Positions 37,358-47,135 of a DNA stretch of 64,000 nucleotides are shown here, in pieces. The translations under genes were made by a program, and so were the position numbers. This DNA is from Andalucia godoyi (Eukaryota; Discoba; Jakobea; Jakobida; Andaluciidae). The stretch is taken from contig VRVR01000024.1 of NCBI GenBank assembly GCA_009859145.1, positions 248,001 through 312,000 of the forward strand, written 5' to 3'. Within the stretch, counting starts at the first letter, position 1; each line of letters opens with the position of its first letter. The notes under the pieces are model-generated. The model did not search any database. It was not told the DNA's origin and saw only the letters and a list, made by a program, of their open reading frames with translations.

Positions 37358-39553
37358 TTACTCACTGAAGCGCTCCGTCATGGCGAGGATTGTGTCAAGA
37401 CGAGCAGCTTGCGCCTCTTGCATTGTCTTGCCCTGGTCCGGTGAAGGTACTGCCTTACGAAGATTGGGCGAAAGCTTGAATGAGTACACGGTGCCCTTGT
37501 CATCTCCAACAAGAATGACGGGATGCGTGGGATTGAACGACACATGGGTCAGTTTCGACTTCTTGACGATTTGCTGTTCACACATTGGCTCATGTTTGTT
37601 TTGTGCAAGATCAAAGACGAATACTTTCCCGTCATCAGTGACGGCGGCGAAGACAGTCGATGAGTACGGCGACCAGGCAACGTCCCCAACAGCGTTTCCA
37701 AGATCAAACGACATGATAGGAGTCCTGCAATTGTGATCCCACAGTTTGACGCTCCAGTCGGCGGAACAAGACAGGAATACTCCAGGATGGCATGGATTCC
37801 ATCGCACGGCATAAACTGCCATGTGGTGGCCTTCGTACGTTTCGAGGTACTGCGAGTTGTATGCTTTCGAGCATTTGTGAATACGTCCTTCTTCTGTTCC
37901 GACGAGGAACAGATGCGAGGATATCTTGTTAAAGTCAAAGCACGACCCTCCAGCAAGACCCGCAAGAGATGCATCTCCGTTTTCTGCACTCGAGCTAGCA
38001 GCGCCGCTGGAATTCACATTTGCAGAGGCTCCGGCATTGCTGCTGGGAGCTGCTCCAGCATTCGAACCCGCACCGCTGCTGAGCAACTTCAGTTCCATAA
38101 CATTCGAATACTGAAGCTCGTTCTTCGAGAGCGTCCAGTTCGTCACACGTCCATCCGACGAAACGGAGAAGAAATTGAGGTTCTTTGCAAAGTCCTCGCC
38201 CTGCCAATGCACCTGCCAAACGGGGTCCGTGTGTTTGCCAGATTTGATGGTTGAAGCAAAGATTGGTCGGTTCGTCTTTGCACGCACATCAAAGATGAGA
38301 ACTGTCCCATCGTAGCAGCCAACTGCCAGCAGCGACGAGTGCTGAGGATGGAAGTCCAGCGACATGATTCCAGATTCCGTGGTAAACGTGTATTCCGGAT
38401 TGGAAGGATTCTTGAGCGAATAGCAGCACACTACGCCTTGAGTCGACTGTTTGGAGAAGTCATAGGAACCATGGCCCACTGCAAACATGTCCACAAACTC
38501 CGGGTTCCACGTGAGCGCAGTAACGCACTTCTTGCGGCCTCGCTCCGACTTGAAGTGCCAAAGAGGCAGAAGCGTTCCCTCTTCTCGGAACCTGTCGGAA
38601 TCGTCTTCCCAGTACGCGAAGTCAAGCGAAACATCATCGAAGGTGTTTTGATTCACCATTCGCTCTGCAAAACGCAGAACGCGAGCCATTGCAGAGGAAT
38701 GCACGACGTCCTCCGGTCTGCTCGAGCCCGAAGTGCCCGAGACACCTGAGCCAGCATCTCCCGCGTCTCCGCCCTTTCCTTTTCCCTTTTCTGCACCGCT
38801 GAACTTGCTTCCCTTCGCGGCGGCCGCGGACTTCTCCTTCTGCCGTTGCTGTTCTTCCAAATCGCGCATGAATGCATCAAAGATGATTGAAGCCGACGCG
38901 GTATCCGCAAGCGTCGCAACTGCTGGCGGCTCCGTCTCGACGGCTCTGTCTCTCTTTGGATTATTGAACGTCTGCGATGCGCGATCCGAAAAATTGAACT
39001 GGTTTCGCAAGCCCTTTGTGCCTCCAGGTTGTCCGCCTTCCTCTCCGGACACGCTATCGCCAGAAGGACCGCCATCTGCATCCATATCCGCAGACGCTGA
39101 AATTCCATGCGACGCCATTACGGAATGCTGCTCTGCTGCAGCAGCTTGCTGACGAAGCAGCGCGTCTCGGATGGCGAGCTGCTCTCTGCCTTCCGCTGAG
39201 TTTTTGTGGACGAGCAGCGGATCGAGAATGACATGGAACTCTGTTTGCTCTACGCTGGCCTCCATCTTGTATTGGCGCTCCTTATGGGAAAAGCGAACAA
39301 TGTTTCGAGGCGCATTTGGATTCTCGGCGCGCAAGATCTTTGTGATTTCCTTTCCCAGCTCATTCTCTTCAAGCTTGAGCTGTGTAGAGGGCACTATCCG
39401 CACTCGCTCGGGTTCAAGATCAGACTTTGACGAAGCTGATTTCTGAGGAGTCGCACTCTCCACGAGACTCTGCTTCCGAACAGCAGGCGATGCATGAGAA
39501 CCCGGCTTCTTCAGGGACGATGGCGGCACCGGAACCTGTTTCGAAGGTGGCAT
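37358..39553 (-). CDS. DNAI1: Axonemal dynein intermediate chain, DNAI1/IC1 type
   Basis: 731 residues from the ATG at 39553. The N-terminal region contains the family signature FNFSDRASQTFNNPKRD at ~187, followed by an EQ/K-rich stretch. A WD40 propeller occupies ~300-690. Very conserved blocks include EEGTLLPLWHF, AVGHGSYDFSKQS, SGKHTDPVWQVHWQ, NLNFFSVSSDGRVTNWTL, FLVGTEEGRIHKCSK and AVGDVAWSPYSSTVFAAVT. The protein helps dock outer dynein arms and holds light chains at the arm base. Ala/Gly/Ser-rich inserts occur at ~150-185 and inside the propeller at ~490-530, making it slightly longer than animal forms. With the gamma-type heavy chain, it is the second outer-arm gene here. Confidence 0.96.
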   Translation of the reverse strand: MPPSKQVPVPPSSLKKPGSHASPAVRKQSLVESATPQKSASSKSDLEPERVRIVPSTQLKLEENELGKEITKILRAENPNAPRNIVRFSHKERQYKMEASVEQTEFHVILDPLLVHKNSAEGREQLAIRDALLRQQAAAAEQHSVMASHGISASADMDADGGPSGDSVSGEEGGQPGGTKGLRNQFNFSDRASQTFNNPKRDRAVETEPPAVATLADTASASIIFDAFMRDLEEQQRQKEKSAAAAKGSKFSGAEKGKGKGGDAGDAGSGVSGTSGSSRPEDVVHSSAMARVLRFAERMVNQNTFDDVSLDFAYWEDDSDRFREEGTLLPLWHFKSERGRKKCVTALTWNPEFVDMFAVGHGSYDFSKQSTQGVVCCYSLKNPSNPEYTFTTESGIMSLDFHPQHSSLLAVGCYDGTVLIFDVRAKTNRPIFASTIKSGKHTDPVWQVHWQGEDFAKNLNFFSVSSDGRVTNWTLSKNELQYSNVMELKLLSSGAGSNAGAAPSSNAGASANVNSSGAASSSAENGDASLAGLAGGSCFDFNKISSHLFLVGTEEGRIHKCSKAYNSQYLETYEGHHMAVYAVRWNPCHPGVFLSCSADWSVKLWDHNCRTPIMSFDLGNAVGDVAWSPYSSTVFAAVTDDGKVFVFDLAQNKHEPMCEQQIVKKSKLTHVSFNPTHPVILVGDDKGTVYSFKLSPNLRKAVPSPDQGKTMQEAQAARLDTILAMTERFSE

Positions 39554-39992
39554 TTTTTTCCCCTTCTCTCCCCCCAATAAAAAGAAAGAAAAACAACAAT
39601 ATCCAAACCAATAATATAAAAAAACAAGAAGAAAAAGAAATCAAAGAAGTGGGAAAAACATATAATCAACAAGAAGGATCATTATAAAAAGGGGGAAAAG
39701 AAAAATGAAAGGACTCTGAGACGGGTTAGAGAAGAGGCCTTTTTGGACTTTGGCGGTTGTTGCCTTGCAGCACCTGGTTAGACTGACACTGGCTTTTTTT
39801 GTTTTCTCTGACACCCAGAACTCATGCAAACTCAAATGCAGATCCTAAAACCCCCCTTTTTTTTCTTTCTTGCCAAAGGTGCTTTTTTGCTTTAGAGAAT
39901 CAATATCGGAAAACAAAACGAAGTCTCCACGAAATTTCATCCATTCGTCCATTCGTCCATTTCATGAACGCCACACTGCAGGGGCACTGACC
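39554..39992. promoter_or_regulatory. Divergent spacer DNAI1 / propeller-like gene
   Basis: A 439-bp spacer. Next to the DNAI1 start it carries a G/A-only tract in the sense direction (39554-39575). AT-rich and pyrimidine-rich sequence follows. No separate gene is supported. Confidence 0.4.
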
Positions 39993-42900
39993 ATGAGTAA
40001 CAGTAACAGTAATAGCAGTAGTGGTGGTGGTAGTAGTATTATTCCAGCAGTGAGGCTGAACTCGAGTCTGCCGTCATTCCGCATCGCCTCGCAAACTGTG
40101 TCCTTGGATGCTGTGGTTCCGAGCGCTGAGAAGGACGCCATTTCGGTGGATGGCATTATGAACGAGCTGCACAGGACCGCGAGTTTGGTGCCAACCGCAG
40201 ATATCCGGATTGCTCTCATGTCGTTTTGCGCCGCCAGGTATCAAATGGTGATCGACGTTGATGGGGTTGTCCGTTTCTTCCATTCTTCCCACGGCCGGCC
40301 CTCTCCGCATACCGCACACACACATCACGATGAGCTGGGCATACCCGGAAGTTCGTCACAGCGAACCCATTTTTCGCTGCCGAGCATTTCTCCTGCGCAT
40401 TACCTCGCGGATGCCGGTGTTGAGACTGGTGTGGAAGCTGCTACAAGGTGTGATTCGCTGTTTTCCAGCGCAGTATCGTACGAGTTCCAGCCAAGGCCAT
40501 CGCGCAGGGATCAAACGAGAGCAATGCGCATCGAGGGCGCGCCGTGCGATCCATGGATATCCGTGTTTGTGAAGGATCATGTCGTTGCGTTCGTTGGAGA
40601 CAACGATGCATGGCATGTTGCAAGGATTCGTCTTGGTGCAAAATTCGATTATCGGGAGTTCCCATGGATGGGTATGAAGGGCAGATTCCGAAGTGCGGTT
40701 AGTTTCGGACGAAGTAGCCATGCAGTCTGTTCGTACGACTCGCCGGAAGGCTTTGGGTTCGTCCATGTGTGTACCAATCTCGAGAACCCTGTTTTGCGAA
40801 AATTTCAAACTCTTAGAATGGGACCGATTTTGTCGATGATCCCGCTTCTGCACCAAAGAAAACGTTTCGTTGTTGCTCTCCATCCGAGTGCAGTTGTATT
40901 GTACGGTCTTTCAAAGAAGAAGATTTCTCAAGTTGCGGATTGCCCGGTATCCTCTCGAGCGAAGGCTCTCATCAGTTTAGAGAATATTTTTGAAAACTCA
41001 TTTGGTGTTTTGTCGGACGACGGGGCACTCTCCGTTGTTGATGTTCATTTTATGGAGAACCCCCTTATGCGTATTTCAGACCGCTCTCTGTTTCCAGAGG
41101 GCGATGTTTTTTTCCCTCGAGGCATTGCGGAGATCGTGCCCATTAATGATGCCTTCAAATTTGCTTGCCGTCCGCGGTTCTCTTCTGATATTTTGCTGTT
41201 CGACGGAAGCTGCGGCTTTATGGGAGTTATACAGCATTCGGTCAAGCTAAACTTTCCTGGCGAGTTCGATGGTTATTCTCTGCTTTCAGTCCGCGGCACA
41301 CATATTTTTGTGTTGGATGCTGAAGGGAAATACGCAGAACTCTTTGATGCGGGTCTCTTTGATTCTCGTGCGAGCACACTCATTCCCAGCTGTCGGTTTG
41401 TTGTTGTTTCTCCAGCATGCATAATTCGCGCTCTGGGGTTGTCTGCCAGTGCGGACTTTGTATCCATTTCAATCACTGCCTCGATTGATGAAGAGTTGTT
41501 TTGCTCATTTGTTGAACTCTGGAAACTCGACGGTTTCGTTCCCGCTTCTTCCTCGGTGCCTCTGGTGAGAGAAAATGCCGTTGCGCGGATGTTGTCCGAT
41601 CCGAGATCCATCAAAAGTCTGAATGGCGATGAAGAGAGGCTTGCAAGGAAAAGAAGGGTTTCCGCCGTTTCTGAGGCTATGGAGACGCATCCCTCAGCGA
41701 AAATTCCACGTTCAGCGCAAGAAGACGCCCCTCGTGCTGAATTCTCGGAATTAGATGGTGATCACACGGGTTTCCGTTCTGCAACACGTCTTCCATCTCC
41801 GGAACGTCGCAGCTCTTCGGAAAGCGGCATGGAGACTGAGGATGCTGAAGTGCAGGGGATTGCCGATTATGATGATGTTGCTGTCGACGTTGATGTGATG
41901 AGTACTTTGCGGTCCTGCGGGTTGCAGCCAGCCCAACCCAGCCAAAGTCTGTATTCTGTGGAAGTTGGCGAGGCTTTGCGCTTTGTGCTTCAGGAAGGGA
42001 ACGCCGCTGAATTAGTTCCGCGGCGCATTTTGGTTCCTTCCTGGACCGCTGCTGATGATATTCCGATCATCATCGTTTGTGCGGGATATTCAATTTTTTT
42101 TTGGCTCGTGCTCCTTTTCAGAGGATGGCGGTTTGCATTTTAGGCCCTTGGAACTGCTGGAGGACGTTCGATCAGATGGTGACTGGCTTACTGATTGTTT
42201 TCACAAAAGCGATGACGGTTCTCCGTGTTTTCTCTACGTTTCAGATGAGCGGGAACTTCGATATTTTCATCTGGCAACACGTAGTCGAGATTCCGTTTTC
42301 CGGCATGATTCCTCCCGAACATCCCTCGCCTCTCATGTTGTCTCCATATCCGACCCCGCACCCATGATCTTTACTGCTTTTCAGTGTGTGGTGCGTTTGA
42401 TGACCCTCTCAGGGGATCCCGGGGGCTTCCGCAATGAAGTGCAATTGCCCTATAGTGTGACTGCTCTTGCTGTTGTTCCTGGGGCGCAGTGTCTTCTTGC
42501 TGGGGATGTCCGTGGCCAGATCACGTGCATTTCGTACGCTTCTGTCCTTAGTGGTGATGCAGCGTCTTGGACTTGCCCGGCTTCTCCAATTCCTGATCAT
42601 CAATTGCATGTGCTGGACCTTTCCACCACGCATGCGTTCGTAAATCGGCCTGTTGTGCAGATTGCTCAAGTACTGGTATCCCCGGGCTCGGAGTATTTTG
42701 TTGCACTGTATCGCGACGGATACGTCATCGGTCGCATCGGCTGCGATGGAATGCTTGACCTTCTTGGGTCTCGATCCACAAACGAACAAGTATTTTGCTG
42801 TTTTGCTGCCTGTTCGAACAACATTGTTCATCTGGTTGTTGTGCTGCCGAATTGGACGGTTCAGCTGTTCGCGCTGACAGACTTTTCCGACAGGTCCCTC

Positions 42901-43098
42901 CCGCTGGTGGAAATCTGCTTTTCAAATGTCGCCCTTCTTGACGAAAACGTATGTGCATGTACGGCCCTCCCAACCATGCCCTGCGTGGTCCTTTTAGCGA
43001 CTTCCAAGAACCGGTGTATTCCTCTGTATTTCCGAGATTCTTCCACTGTCTCATTTCGGCAATTATCACCCTTTGCGTCTGCATCGTCTTCACCTTAA
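39993..43098 (+). CDS. Large beta-propeller-like protein, frame interrupted at a T9 tract
   Basis: The first frame runs from the ATG at 39993 to a TAG at 42143; the second is open from before 42055 to 43098. They overlap at nine T (42094-42102). Removing one T gives one protein of ~1034 residues; alternatively a 49-nt intron (GT at 42075, AG at 42122-42123) gives ~1018. Both halves share the same character: alternating hydrophobic strands such as FGVLSDDGALSVVDV, THIFVLDAEGKYAELF and CLLAGDVRGQITCI, typical of WD40/CPSF-like propellers. A disordered acidic stretch separates them (~560-640). I cannot name the family; a distant relative of the DDB1/CPSF160 group is a weak guess. Both halves appear to be one gene. 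Confidence 0.65.
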
Positions 43099-43469
43099 TT
43101 TATATCTTTCATCTAAATTGTAAAATGTGATTTTCTTTCTTCCGATAATGTTCCATCGTGTGCGAAACAAATATCAATGTCTCTCTCTCTCTCCCTTCTG
43201 TACTCGCAGTGCTTCACGGTGAGCAGCATGTCCAGGCTTGTCAAAGAACACATTCTTGAAGACAAAACCAAAAAATAAATTATTATTATTATTGTTAATA
43301 ATAATAATAATAATAATTAATAATCAATAAAACAAAACAAAATATATTAAAAGACAAGAGGTCTTTGGATCTTTGGTGAACAACCACCGACAGATACGGG
43401 TGTCGCTGCGCTGTCGTGAATGGTGGCTCTGTGTGTGTACTAAGTTTACTCTTCTTCTGGAAAGCGCCC
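43099..43469. terminator. Convergent AT-rich spacer
   Basis: A 371-bp spacer between two convergent stops, with ATT/AAT trinucleotide repeats at ~43275-43330 and AATAAA-like motifs. Likely 3'-end signals for both genes; no coding sequence seen. Confidence 0.5.
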
Positions 43470-44570
43470 TTACACCTGCGGAAACAGCTTCAGATCCTCA
43501 AAGTACTTGATGCTTTCCACGAGCAAGTCCTTGGTGATTTTCGGGACCTCGTAGGAAAATCCTGTCGACTCGATTGCCGAACCGTCAACAGACAATGGAT
43601 TATTGTAGAGCAGTTCCTTGTCAATGAACGGGGACAGCGGGGTGTTTGCGATCGCCTTTTCTTTGCACATGTCCGACCACGGCTGCATATGTGTGTCATT
43701 GGCATCCTCGACAATAGACTGGAAATTCAGTCTGGCGAGGTTTGATTTGATCGAACCTACAAAGCCTGTCTTGATCGCAAAGATTTCCTCGATCAGCTTA
43801 GCAAGGATCTCCTGATCCGTGTCGCCCTTGTCGGCGAGGTTGTAGATTGCACCCTTCTTGGCATTCATCGCAACATGCCAGATTCCACGGGCCACATCCG
43901 CCACATGAACGGTGTTGACTCGCAGGTCCTTGGTCCACAAAAACTCCATCTTCTCGCCCATCTTCTTGTATGCAGCACCGCAAATGACTCGCGGCATGAT
44001 TCCAAGAGTGTCTCCCGGTCCGTACACAACAGCCGGCCTCAGGATGACTACATCCAACGCAGTCTTTTCCAGCAAATATGTCTCACATTCGCGCTTCACA
44101 CTCGCAAGCTTTGTCCACGGCTTGATCTTCCCGTCTTCCTTGGAGGCCTTCTTGTCTGCATCGTACACCTGTGCGGTCGACACCTCGACCCAGCGTTGGA
44201 CATTGCGCTTTGCGGCTTCTGCAGAGCATTTTTGCACGATTCCGAGGACCTTTTCAGTGTACACGGCTTCATCAAGCCCGAACCGCGTCTCTGCAGCCAA
44301 GTTGATGACAATCGTAAACGGCTCAGCATTTGCGGCTGGCGTGAATGCACGCGTCACATGGGCGTCCTTGGTGAGATCTGCCTGCTTATATTCCACCAGC
44401 GGATTCTCAAAGAGAGTCTCGAGGTCTTTCGACAGGTACGACATCACAGGCATCGATTTGTCTGCAACGCGAATCGCAGAACACAGATCGTTCTTCACAA
44501 GATACGACACAAGGTGACGGCCAATAAAGCCACAACCACCAAGAATCAGAACACGAGGCTTACTAGTCAT
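43470..44570 (-). CDS. NAD(P)-dependent epimerase / 3-beta-HSD-like SDR, atypical active site
   Basis: 366 residues from an ATG at 44570. The N-terminus has the Rossmann motif GGCGFIG (residues 11-17), followed by VINLAAETRFG and VEVSTAQVYD, and VVILRPAVVYGPGD, all typical of extended short-chain dehydrogenases. The usual catalytic YxxxK is not present where expected: the segment reads WTKLASVKRE, with Leu four residues before the Lys. It therefore resembles atypical SDRs that may bind NAD(P) without the classic chemistry. Substrate unknown; sterol or sugar-nucleotide modification are possibilities only. Upstream of the start are four GATAA-type pentamers. It is divergent from the SLC35 gene. 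Confidence 0.85.
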   Translation of the reverse strand: MTSKPRVLILGGCGFIGRHLVSYLVKNDLCSAIRVADKSMPVMSYLSKDLETLFENPLVEYKQADLTKDAHVTRAFTPAANAEPFTIVINLAAETRFGLDEAVYTEKVLGIVQKCSAEAAKRNVQRWVEVSTAQVYDADKKASKEDGKIKPWTKLASVKRECETYLLEKTALDVVILRPAVVYGPGDTLGIMPRVICGAAYKKMGEKMEFLWTKDLRVNTVHVADVARGIWHVAMNAKKGAIYNLADKGDTDQEILAKLIEEIFAIKTGFVGSIKSNLARLNFQSIVEDANDTHMQPWSDMCKEKAIANTPLSPFIDKELLYNNPLSVDGSAIESTGFSYEVPKITKDLLVESIKYFEDLKLFPQV

Positions 44571-44590
44571 ATCTTATCTTATCTTATCCT
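44571..44590 (-). promoter_or_regulatory. Tandem GATAA motifs abutting the SDR start codon
   Basis: Read on the gene's strand, four GATA(A)-type units in 5-bp steps run directly into the ATG. They may be GATA-like factor sites or merely a pentanucleotide repeat. Confidence 0.55.
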
Positions 44591-45059
44591 TTTGTTTTTC
44601 TTCCCGTGTTTTTTTTTTTGTTTGTTTGTTTGTTGTTGTTGTTGCCGTTGTTCTTCTTTCGGAGGCCGGAAAACCTTGAAGAAGATGCACGCACGAAAAC
44701 ACACACGGAAGAAACAGGAAAGAAAGAAGAAGAAAATATGAAAAGTAAATATATGATAAAGGTGTCGAACAGCAGAAAGCCTGATGATGACGAATAGCGG
44801 CACTCGAGAGATGGTGAAGCCAACCTGCTGGAGGAGGCTGAGAGGGCGCTTTCCTTCCCCCCCGTGAGTTGAGGCTTGAGGCTCGGGAAAAACGAGGGAA
44901 TGCGCTCTTTCTCTTTCTCTGCTGCTGCTGATGCTGGCCACAATGCAGTTCATTCTTTATTCCAGTTGGATTGCAAAGTTCCGTTCGTACATGCAGCTCA
45001 AACTCGTAAGAACACACATTAGAAGAAGGATATTGCATTATTATTACTATTATTATTGT

Positions 45060-45060
<1 letters not shown>

Positions 45061-45128
<68 letters not shown>
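45061..45128. repeat. (AG)34 microsatellite fused to the SLC35 start codon
   Basis: Sixty-eight bases of perfect AG repeat end exactly where the ATG begins, so the repeat would form the last part of the 5' leader. Next upstream is an ATT-rich stretch. Confidence 0.97.
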
Positions 45129-45133
<5 letters not shown>

Positions 45134-46058
45134 TCCTTTGCGCGGACCCATTGCGGCACTAATGTATGGATCTACATCGGTTGCCATCGTGCTGTTCAAC
45201 AAGGCTGTATTGTCAAGCTTTGACGGGTCATTTCCGTTTGCACTGCCCATGTGCCAGTCGCTTGCAGGAATGCTGGTGTTTTGGATCCTTGGCTCCATGA
45301 ACGTGCTGCCGATGAGTCCAATGTCGTTTGTCCAGCTAAAGAGAATGCTTGTTGTGTCTGGGATCAACTCGCTCAATGTTGCGCTGTCGTTTGTGTGCTT
45401 GCAGTACACTACGGTGCCAACGTACGGGACGCTTCGCCGTCTGGCGATTATTTGCACTCTGATTGCGAATTATTTTGTGTTTCGAAAGAATCCGTCGAGA
45501 GAGACGATTACTGCGGTCTTGGTCATGGGCACCGGTGGGATCCTGATGGGTCTCGGCGATGTCTCGTTCAGTATGATTGGCTATGTGTCCGGCATCGGAT
45601 CTTCAGTGCTGCAGGCGCTGTTTCTCGTGCTCGGGAGAAAGGTTTTCGACGAAGAAAATCTCACAGCTATCGAGAGCTCCAGACTGCATTGCTGGGCTTC
45701 GTTTCCATACAATGCACTGTTCTTTATGCTTACGGACGAACCGAAAAAATTCTTCATGCGAGAAATGTGGGCCGACCAAGGATTCCTGACGTGCTTTCTG
45801 ATGTCCGTTTTGCTCGGAGTTGCTCTGATATTCACCACCCAGTATTGCATCATCGTCAACTCTCCGCTTGCGGTGACCACAGTCGGCCAAATGAAGGTCG
45901 TCCTGCAAGCTGTGATGGGCATCCTTCTGTTTGGAACACGGCATCCGCCTATGAATATGCTCGGCATCGTCGTCGGGTTTTTTGGATCTGCCTATTATAC
46001 AAAGATCAAGTACGATGAGGCTGTCCGATCCGGCGGCCCAATCAAGGTCTCTGCTTGA
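45129..46058 (+). CDS. SLC35/TPT-family nucleotide-sugar or sugar-phosphate transporter
   Basis: 309 residues, about ten hydrophobic segments along the whole length, the usual size and topology of the drug/metabolite transporter superfamily. Landmarks include VLFNKAVLSSF in TM1, LQYTTVPTYGTLRRLAII, TGGILMGLGDVSF, and NSPLAVTTVGQMKVVLQ, which resembles the conserved ST/K-containing loop of SLC35D/E and GDP-mannose/UDP-sugar carriers. It probably exchanges a nucleotide sugar for UMP or GMP across the Golgi or ER membrane; the substrate cannot be read from sequence. Met12 is a possible alternative start, but Met1 gives the better TM1. It is divergent from the SDR gene. Confidence 0.9.
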
Positions 46059-47135
46059 CGACGCAATATTTCCGTCACCATCCATTTCCCAGGATGCATG
46101 TATGCATGTGCTACTCCGCAACCCAAAATCTCGCCATCTTTCTGTCGCTCCCACAGCTGGCTTGTTCAGAATGTATTTTTTCCCAAACACACTTTCGATT
46201 CGGCAACCGCACCAATCCAGTGAGCAGTTTACCACGGGGAGTTTGGCGAGTCTGCGCAGCAGCGATGAAAAATTTGACTCGTCATACTTGGAGTAGTGTT
46301 GGGCCTTTTATTTATTTATTACAGATGTCGTTGATACCGGCACGGACGTAAAAATGACGTAAAACTCACCCTGTTGCTGTCGACACAATAAAACTGACAC
46401 AAATGGATCGGTAATCATTGTCATTCGCGTCGCATTCTACCCGAAACGGGAGGACGATATTTTCAGCTGTTGAGTCAAAAAACTGAAAACAGATGGCCAG
46501 GTTGCGGAGAAGAAGCTCTCGCATCCTTTGTTTTCTTCTTCTTCTTTTTTCACGCGATGCCAATGCACGTGACCCTCTGCCGCGCTACGCAAGACGTAGA
46601 ACATTTCCGCGGAAACCGCTCTGACGCTGAGTCACGGCACGGGCGCGTCCGGCTCTTCCGCACCGGATCTCACTATCTCTTGGATGCAAGACTGATTGCG
46701 TATGGTTAGCAGTGTTCATGCAGTAATAGTAAGCAAAACAGTGTGAACTCCATTTCTACAGGCTTGAACGCCTCGTTCCAATGCTAATCAATGTTGATCA
46801 GTGCTGGCAACACTCACTTCACCTTCATGAGATTTATGCGTACAACTCCCTACAGGAGAAGCGTCGAGGAAGCTATCGCGCACTTCGCTTAAAAAAGCAA
46901 AAGCGCTCAATGTGACTGAATAGTGCTGGTTGCGACGACCCTTTGATGCAGAGCAATCTGCATTGACGAGTTGGTGCACGCCCCAAATAAAAGTAAAACA
47001 TGTGGCATGGAGCGACAGCTTAGCCAATGATCAATAATGATTCATGTTTTGGCGAACGGAAGATCAGATTTACTAACATAATCAATCGAACATCTTTTTC
47101 TTTTCTTTTCTTTTTTCTGGGAAATTGTTTTCGTC
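46059..47135. other. Convergent spacer without a supported gene
   Basis: A 1077-bp spacer downstream of both neighbours. A TTC-rich patch lies at ~46530-46550 and TTTTC repeats at 47095-47117. A hairpin with GCAA loop lies at 46946-46963. Short frames exist (for example 46366-46524, minus, 52 residues) but none has a recognisable domain. No tRNA or 5S-like structure was recognised. Confidence 0.5.
46946..46963. repeat. 7-bp perfect inverted repeat with GCAA loop
   Basis: ATGCAGA and TCTGCAT flank GCAA, and wobble pairs could extend the stem by two or three base pairs. The loop is of GNRA type if transcribed. The function is unknown. Confidence 0.6.

Larger units (their letters stand above)
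44571..45128. promoter_or_regulatory. Divergent spacer SDR / SLC35 with GATAA repeats and (AG)34
   Basis: A 558-bp spacer. At the SDR side there are tandem GATAA units abutting the start codon. T-rich and mixed sequence follows to ~45000. An ATT-rich stretch (45030-45060) then leads into (AG)34, which ends at the SLC35 ATG. No separate gene is supported. Confidence 0.55.

Noticed and set aside
39870-39992. An earlier start for the propeller-like gene
   Set aside because: The upstream in-frame stretch begins at a TTG, not an ATG, and reads as leader sequence.
46366-46524. A 52-residue minus-strand frame from an ATG at 46524
   Set aside because: Too short and with no motif to separate it from chance.
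46600-46990. Possible structured RNA (tRNA or 5S-like) in the empty spacer
   Set aside because: No tRNA arms or 5S box sequence could be laid out by eye; only the single hairpin at 46946 is reported.
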